A stretch of DNA of 10,271 nucleotides from NCBI GenBank assembly GCA_030634425.1, contig DAOWAU010000014.1, forward strand, positions 1-10,271, written 5' to 3'. The translations under genes and the position numbers were made by a program. This DNA is from Dehalococcoidia bacterium (GTDB taxonomy: Bacteria; Chloroflexota; Dehalococcoidia; Dehalococcoidales; E44-bin46). This document shows, one piece after another, positions 7,112-10,271 of this stretch (its first letter is position 1; each line of letters opens with the position of its first letter). The notes below the pieces were generated by a model. The model did no database searches and was not told the DNA's origin. It was given only the letters and a program-made list of their open reading frames with translations.

Positions 7112-7153
7112 GAGGACAGCTATTAGAGGATAGCTATTAGAGGATAGCTATTA
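7112..7153 (+). repeat. Three 14-bp tandem direct repeats (GAGGAYAGCTATTA)
   Basis: Units at 7112-7125, 7126-7139 and 7140-7153 follow each other without gaps. The first has C where the other two have T; otherwise they are identical. Each contains AGCT, extended to the palindrome TAGCTA in units 2 and 3. The array lies between the divergent response regulator operon and the TRAP leader. It may be a multi-site operator or a replication-slippage product. Confidence 0.85.
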
Positions 7154-7207
7154 AGTATATTCCATTGTCATCAAAATGTGCTAATACGAAATACATAGTT
7201 CTGTGGT

Positions 7208-7216
7208 TGATATAAT
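7208..7216 (+). promoter_or_regulatory. Possible extended -10 promoter
   Basis: TGATATAAT contains a perfect TATAAT (7211-7216) with the TGn extension. No convincing -35 box stands 16-18 bases upstream. It would start transcription near 7222, just where a 5' hairpin begins. Confidence 0.4.
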
Positions 7217-7220
7217 AGGT

Positions 7221-7327
7221 TATTTGAGTTAAGTTTTAGATAGTTCAAATATTATTTAGTAGTAGATTGAGAGAGAAGAAACAGTGAAGAAGGTTGAATA
7301 GAAAAGACCTGCTGCAGCAGGTCTTTT
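7221..7327 (+). ncRNA. Candidate small RNA of about 105 bases
   Basis: The stretch runs from just after an extended -10 box to an intrinsic terminator and has no ORF with a convincing ribosome site. TATTTGA (7221-7227) pairs with TCAAATA (7245-7251) as a 5' stem-loop. A purine-rich unpaired middle (about 7267-7295, with GAGAGAGAAGAAAC) follows, then the terminator hairpin. The arrangement resembles a trans-acting small RNA or an attenuated leader of the TRAP operon. It belongs to no RNA family that I recognise. Confidence 0.3.
7302..7327. terminator. Perfect-palindrome intrinsic terminator
   Basis: The 26 bases are completely self-complementary. They fold as GACCTGC-TGCA-GCAGGTC flanked by AAAA and TTTT, so the element is a terminator on either strand. 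No sizeable gene ends just before it, which is why a small RNA or an attenuator is proposed. Confidence 0.75.
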
Positions 7328-7407
7328 GGGAACTGAAAGCGGTAATAATGTTTTATAGGCATTTTTATTGTAAAGTAATCCTGAAGATAAGTCGAGCAGA
7401 TGTACCG

Positions 7408-7447
7408 AAGGGCTCAGAGGCTGGGTGCTCCTCTGGGCCCTTTCTCT
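7408..7447 (+). terminator. Second intrinsic terminator or attenuator in the TRAP leader
   Basis: AGGGCTCAGAGG (7409-7420) pairs with CCTCTGGGCCCT (7430-7441) with a single T-G wobble, extendable by one A-T pair. It has a nine-base loop and the T-rich tail TTTCTCTT. It lies 224 bases before dctP. Confidence 0.65.
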
Positions 7448-7467
7448 TCAAACTCCTTCTTTAAAGT

Positions 7468-7520
7468 GCCACTGGGGGGGGTAGTGTCCCCCCCAGTGGC
7501 GGCAAAGAGAATTTGTCGCC
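7468..7520 (+). promoter_or_regulatory. Two overlapping G+C-rich hairpins in the TRAP leader
   Basis: The first stem has 13 perfect pairs, GCCACTGGGGGGG (7468-7480) with CCCCCCCAGTGGC (7488-7500), and a seven-base loop. The second pairs GGCGGCAAA (7498-7506) with TTTGTCGCC (7512-7520), with one G-T wobble. They share bases 7498-7500, so at the base of the stems they compete. Neither is followed by a T-run. They could act as an RNA switch or a roadblock, or may simply insulate the operon from upstream transcription. Confidence 0.55.
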
Positions 7521-7541
7521 GGGAATGCGAAACAATATACG
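7513..7541 (+). promoter_or_regulatory. Candidate promoter of the TRAP operon
   Basis: TTGTCG (7513-7518, four of six consensus) and TATACG (7536-7541, four of six) are separated by 17 bases, giving a predicted start near 7548. It is the closest plausible promoter to dctP, but both boxes are imperfect, which would suit an activated or repressed promoter. Confidence 0.4.
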
Positions 7542-7556
7542 CAGGAGTTTTGCGTA
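7538..7556. promoter_or_regulatory. Operator-like palindrome overlapping the -10 box
   Basis: TACGCA (7538-7543) and TGCGTA (7551-7556) form a perfect inverted repeat around seven bases. It covers the end of the candidate -10 box and the predicted transcription start, a typical place for a repressor. On RNA it would be a short hairpin with GGAG in its loop. Confidence 0.4.
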
Positions 7557-7589
7557 AAAAAAGAGGCCTATAAAAAGGAGGGAGTGCCT

Positions 7590-7628
7590 ATGGCAAAAAA
7601 CAACTATATCATTTCTCAAATGTTATAG
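7590..7628 (+). CDS. Possible 12-residue leader peptide
   Basis: ATG at 7590 is preceded by AAGGAGGG with about seven bases of spacing, one of the best ribosome sites in the window. The frame reads MAKNNYIISQML and then stops at TAG, 37 bases before dctP starts. A GTG two codons upstream is in the same frame. The ribosome site is far too good for an accident in such A-rich sequence, though chance cannot be excluded. It could be a translated leader that couples ribosome loading to dctP expression. No known leader peptide is recognised. Confidence 0.35.
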   Translation: MAKNNYIISQML

Positions 7629-7665
7629 ATATAATAGAAATGGAAATTCTAAAGGAGGTTTTACA

Positions 7666-8796
7666 TTGAAAAGAAAAAATCCGCAGAAGTTAATCATCGT
7701 CGTTAGTCTGGTAGCAGCGCTGGCAATAGTGGTACCCATGATGAGCAGCTGTCTTGGAAAACCAGCAGCTGCCCCTCCAGAAGCACCAGCACCAGCAGAA
7801 CCAGCAGCACCAGCACCAGCAGCACCAGCGGAAGCAGTAGAACCCATCAAGTGGAGGTTTCAATCGTATGCGGATGCTTCCCTGACTGACGTGATCTTTA
7901 CGCCCTACATAAGAAACCTTGAGGTGGCATCGGGCGGGCAAATAGAGGTCGAGATATATCTTGGTGATGAGCTGGTGCCCATTTCTGAAGAGGCCATAGC
8001 ACTACAGGAGGGCACACTTGACATAGTCTGCGTTAGCGATGATTGGGGAGGCTTTCCTGCAGATGTGGCCGTATTTAGTGATTACTTCCCGTTTGGTGTG
8101 CAAACTGGAATCGAGCTTGACACTCTATTTAAGGAGAGAGGGCTGGACGAAATTTGGACGGAAGCCTATGACGAAGTGCCAGGCATTACCTGGCTGGGTT
8201 CGGGGAGCTGGGACCCATGCAATATCATTAGCAACAGACCAGTGGAATCGTATGAAGACATGCGTGGACTGAGGCTACACACTTTTGAGTTAGCCGCCGA
8301 GTTGCTGGAGCCAGCCGGCGTCATCGGGCAGACCCTTCCCTGGGAGGACGTTGCCATGGCCATTGAAACTGGTATGCTAGACGGACTTGCTTGGTGTGGC
8401 ATCACCGAGGGTCATACTGTCGGATGGGTTGATGTTTGCGACTATTTTCTGGCTCAACCTATATCCGGTGGGTGGATGGGTGCGTGGTTTGTTAGCACTG
8501 AGTCATGGGAGGCCTTGCCTCCTCACCTACAGCAGTTGTGGCGTATGTCAATAGACCAGATGAACTACCGCAGGACAGTGTGGTACTACTGGGGTGAAGC
8601 TTATCAGAGCGCCCATGGAGACTTTATCATCACCACCATGCCCGATGAGGATTGGGCTAGGGTGATGGCGGGGAAGGAGCCTCTATATGATAGGGTTGCT
8701 GCGCTAAGCCCTAGATGTGCCAGGGTGGTACAGATAATCAGAGAGCACCAGGCAGATTCGACAGCAGCCGGGGCTCCCTACCCATCATACGAATGA
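7666..8796 (+). CDS. dctP: TRAP transporter solute-binding protein, DctP family
   Basis: This lipid-anchored extracellular binding protein captures an organic solute, usually a carboxylate, for the DctQM membrane complex. Its 376 residues comprise a basic start and hydrophobic signal (about 9-25), lipobox-like MSSC with Cys29, a low-complexity Pro/Ala/Glu linker (about 33-59), then the DctP fold. Diagnostic stretches are EEAIALQEGTLDI (108-120), ESYEDMRGLRLHTF (194-207) and LPWEDVAMAIETGMLDGLAW (224-243). The TTG start at 7666 is fixed by AAAGGAGG at 7651-7658, seven bases upstream. Where the family usually has the ligand-contacting Arg of GLK.R, this protein reads GLRLH (201-205), so His205 takes the place unless Arg203 serves. 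It is also Trp-rich. The ligand may therefore not be a simple dicarboxylate. First structural gene of dctPQM. Confidence 0.93.
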   Translation: MKRKNPQKLIIVVSLVAALAIVVPMMSSCLGKPAAAPPEAPAPAEPAAPAPAAPAEAVEPIKWRFQSYADASLTDVIFTPYIRNLEVASGGQIEVEIYLGDELVPISEEAIALQEGTLDIVCVSDDWGGFPADVAVFSDYFPFGVQTGIELDTLFKERGLDEIWTEAYDEVPGITWLGSGSWDPCNIISNRPVESYEDMRGLRLHTFELAAELLEPAGVIGQTLPWEDVAMAIETGMLDGLAWCGITEGHTVGWVDVCDYFLAQPISGGWMGAWFVSTESWEALPPHLQQLWRMSIDQMNYRRTVWYYWGEAYQSAHGDFIITTMPDEDWARVMAGKEPLYDRVAALSPRCARVVQIIREHQADSTAAGAPYPSYE

Positions 8797-8819
8797 AGCG
8801 GGCATAAAAGCCTAGCATA

Positions 8820-8873
8820 GGAATTAGCCTTCCTTTCCCCCATTCTACCCCAAGGGGAGGGAAGGCTAATTCC
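8820..8873 (+). promoter_or_regulatory. Intercistronic hairpin between dctP and dctQ
   Basis: GGAATTAGCCTTCC (8820-8833) pairs perfectly over 14 bases with GGAAGGCTAATTCC (8860-8873). Further pairing of CCCC with GGGG extends the stem inward. There is no T-run after it. It probably stabilises the dctP message or lowers readthrough, giving more binding protein than permease. That function is inferred; the structure is seen. Confidence 0.65.
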
Positions 8874-8908
8874 AGAAATTCCATCTTACTTAAAGTAAAG
8901 GAAGTAGA

Positions 8909-9421
8909 GTGCCAGAAGCAGTAGAAGCCTATGTGCGATATATAGACTCAGTGAGCCGGCGGATAGGTAATGTGGTAATGTATCTACTCTTTGCTATGCT
9001 AGCCATCCTGCTGGGTGAGACTGTGGCTAGACTTGCGACTGGCAATCCCGGAATATGGACAGTGGAGACGTCGCAGTTTCTGTTGGTTGGCTATTACATA
9101 CTTGGCGGTAGCTACACTCTGCTTATCGGGGGGCATGTTAGAATGGATGCCTTCTACGACAGGTGGTCGGCGAAGAAAAAAGCTCTTGCCGACATAATGA
9201 CCTTTTCTATCATTGCCATATTCCTTGTGTCACTCATCATATGGGGCACTAGGAGTTCTATTGCAGCTATAGTCCTTCATCAGAGCAGTCGTACTATTTG
9301 GGCACCACCTATGGCTCCCATCAAGATTACTATGGTAACCGGGATGGTACTGATGCTGTTGCAGGCTATAGCTGAATTATTCAAGGACCTGGCAACAGTT
9401 AGAGGGAAGACGATAACATGA
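8909..9421 (+). CDS. dctQ: TRAP transporter small permease, DctQ family
   Basis: This small membrane subunit pairs with DctM to form the Na+-driven TRAP permease. Its 170 residues carry four hydrophobic segments (about 22-43, 52-74, 92-112 and 134-155), the usual DctQ topology. Family features are IWTVETSQFLLVGYYILGG, then GGHVRMDAFYDRWSAKKK after the second helix, and the fourth segment beginning APIKITMVTGMVLMLLQA. The GTG start at 8909 is supported by AAAGGAAG at 8897-8904. An earlier start is unlikely because the dctP-dctQ hairpin lies just upstream. Its stop overlaps the dctM start as ATGA, a sign of translational coupling. Confidence 0.92.
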   Translation: MPEAVEAYVRYIDSVSRRIGNVVMYLLFAMLAILLGETVARLATGNPGIWTVETSQFLLVGYYILGGSYTLLIGGHVRMDAFYDRWSAKKKALADIMTFSIIAIFLVSLIIWGTRSSIAAIVLHQSSRTIWAPPMAPIKITMVTGMVLMLLQAIAELFKDLATVRGKTIT

Positions 9422-10271
9422 GTTATGAGCTTATAGCTATACTTATGTTCAGCGGGATGATAGCCCTGCTTGTGACCGGGAGACACATCTTTGCTGTTAT
9501 CGGTGGTTTGAGCGCTATTTTCGCTCTAACCCTGTGGGGGAGAGGGGGTGGAGCTATTCCGTTCCACGCTTCCATCACTGTAATGAGCTGGTATCCGCTG
9601 CTAACCCTGCCATTATTCGTCTATATGGGGTATATGTTTGCCAAGTCAGGGATAGCGGATGACCTTTACCGCATGTTCCATGTCTGGATGGGTTCGCTCA
9701 GGGGTGGCTTAGCCATAGGAACCATCATCCTAATGACCGCAATAGCGGCTATGAACGGGCTCAGTGTAGCTGGCATGGCGATTGGAGCTACTCTCGCTTT
9801 ACCCCAAATGCTTAAGCGAAAGTATGACAAGATAATGATAACTGGGGTAATCCAGGCTGGTAGTTCCCTAGGCATCATGATCCCGCCCAGCATAGTTCTT
9901 GTTCTCTATGGAATGATAGCCAGGCAACCGATTGGCAGGCTATGGATGGCGGGTGTTTTCCCTGGCCTGCTGATGGCAGGCCTGTTTATCGCATACATAC
10001 TTATTAGATGCCGACTTCAGCCACACCTGGGGCCACCGTTACCCCCGGAAGAGCTGCGGGCTATTAGCTGGGGAGAGAAGCTTCGGCTGCTCCGGTCTGG
10101 GATAGTTCCTCTAGTCATTATTTTTTCCATGACGGGACTGTTCTTGATGGGGATAACCAGCCTAGTCGAGTGTGCAGCAGTAGGTGCGGCATTAACTACT
10201 GCTGCTGCTGCCATCAACCGGCGGTTAAACCGGCAGGTAGTGGAGAACGTACTACGTGATACTCTGAGCGT
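9418..10271 (+). CDS. dctM: TRAP transporter large permease, DctM family, 5' part
   Basis: This is the large membrane subunit that moves solute with Na+ in TRAP transporters. ATG at 9418 overlaps the dctQ stop (ATGA), and GAGGG at 9402-9406 is a serviceable ribosome site. The frame is open to the window end, giving 284 codons of an expected 420-450. Visible features are the N-terminal helices starting MSYELIAILMFSGMIALL, PLFVYMGYMFAKSGIADDLY, the conserved core AAMNGLSVAGMAIGAT, LPQMLKRKYDK and QAGSSLGIMIPPSIVLVLYG, the last being the strongest DctM signature. The core departs slightly from the family: NGLS where SGSS is common, and KRKYD where RGYD is common. A cytoplasmic charged stretch (about 201-225, PHLGPPLPPEELRAISWGEK) separates the halves, as is normal. 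The 3' part lies beyond the window. Confidence 0.93.
   Translation, partial: MSYELIAILMFSGMIALLVTGRHIFAVIGGLSAIFALTLWGRGGGAIPFHASITVMSWYPLLTLPLFVYMGYMFAKSGIADDLYRMFHVWMGSLRGGLAIGTIILMTAIAAMNGLSVAGMAIGATLALPQMLKRKYDKIMITGVIQAGSSLGIMIPPSIVLVLYGMIARQPIGRLWMAGVFPGLLMAGLFIAYILIRCRLQPHLGPPLPPEELRAISWGEKLRLLRSGIVPLVIIFSMTGLFLMGITSLVECAAVGAALTTAAAAINRRLNRQVVENVLRDTLS

Noticed and set aside
7780..7840. CCAGCA-type repeats as a possible CRISPR or microsatellite
   Set aside because: They encode the Pro/Ala linker of the lipoprotein in frame; there are no spacers and no regular unit.
7623..7941. - strand frames rich in Ala/Gly or Cys/Trp over the start of dctP
   Set aside because: They are mirror images of the Pro/Ala linker codons (CCAGCA repeats) of dctP.

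Overview
The window looks like a bacterial chromosome fragment, most plausibly Chloroflexota of the Dehalococcoidia type. This rests on gene style only: a Cys-anchored, Pro/Ala-linked TRAP binding protein, Trp-rich binding proteins, a soluble PAS/HisKA_3 kinase and an S24-type regulator remnant. No rRNA or marker gene confirms it.

Left third (1-3600): a branched-chain amino acid (LIV) type ABC importer. The 3' part of a substrate-binding protein gene is followed by a hairpin, a LivH-like permease and a LivM-like permease, all on the + strand. A bidirectional terminator separates these from a convergent LivG-like ATPase on the - strand, which has its own promoter. No LivF is in view.

Middle (3700-7000): behind the livG promoter lies a 45-base 3' fragment of a tRNA-Gly(UCC) gene, the typical scar of an integrated element. 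Next to it is a frameshifted, 5'-truncated remnant of a LexA/phage-repressor-like (S24) protein. Then comes a two-component system on the - strand, a NarL/LuxR-type response regulator followed by a soluble PAS-GAF-like-PAS-HisKA_3 kinase, ended by a terminator. This block is visibly more A+T-rich than its left flank.

Intergenic control region (6994-7665): about 670 bases without a large gene but dense in signals. It holds a strong - strand promoter for the regulator with palindromes and three 14-bp direct repeats upstream, a possible small RNA ending in a perfect-palindrome terminator, a second terminator, two overlapping G+C-rich hairpins, a promoter overlapped by a palindrome, and a 12-codon leader ORF.

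Right third (7666-10271): a TRAP transporter operon dctP-dctQ-dctM, with dctM running off the window. An intercistronic hairpin follows dctP, and dctQ and dctM overlap by ATGA. The overall picture is an organic-solute uptake region. The two-component system may control the divergent TRAP operon, but that is inferred from position.
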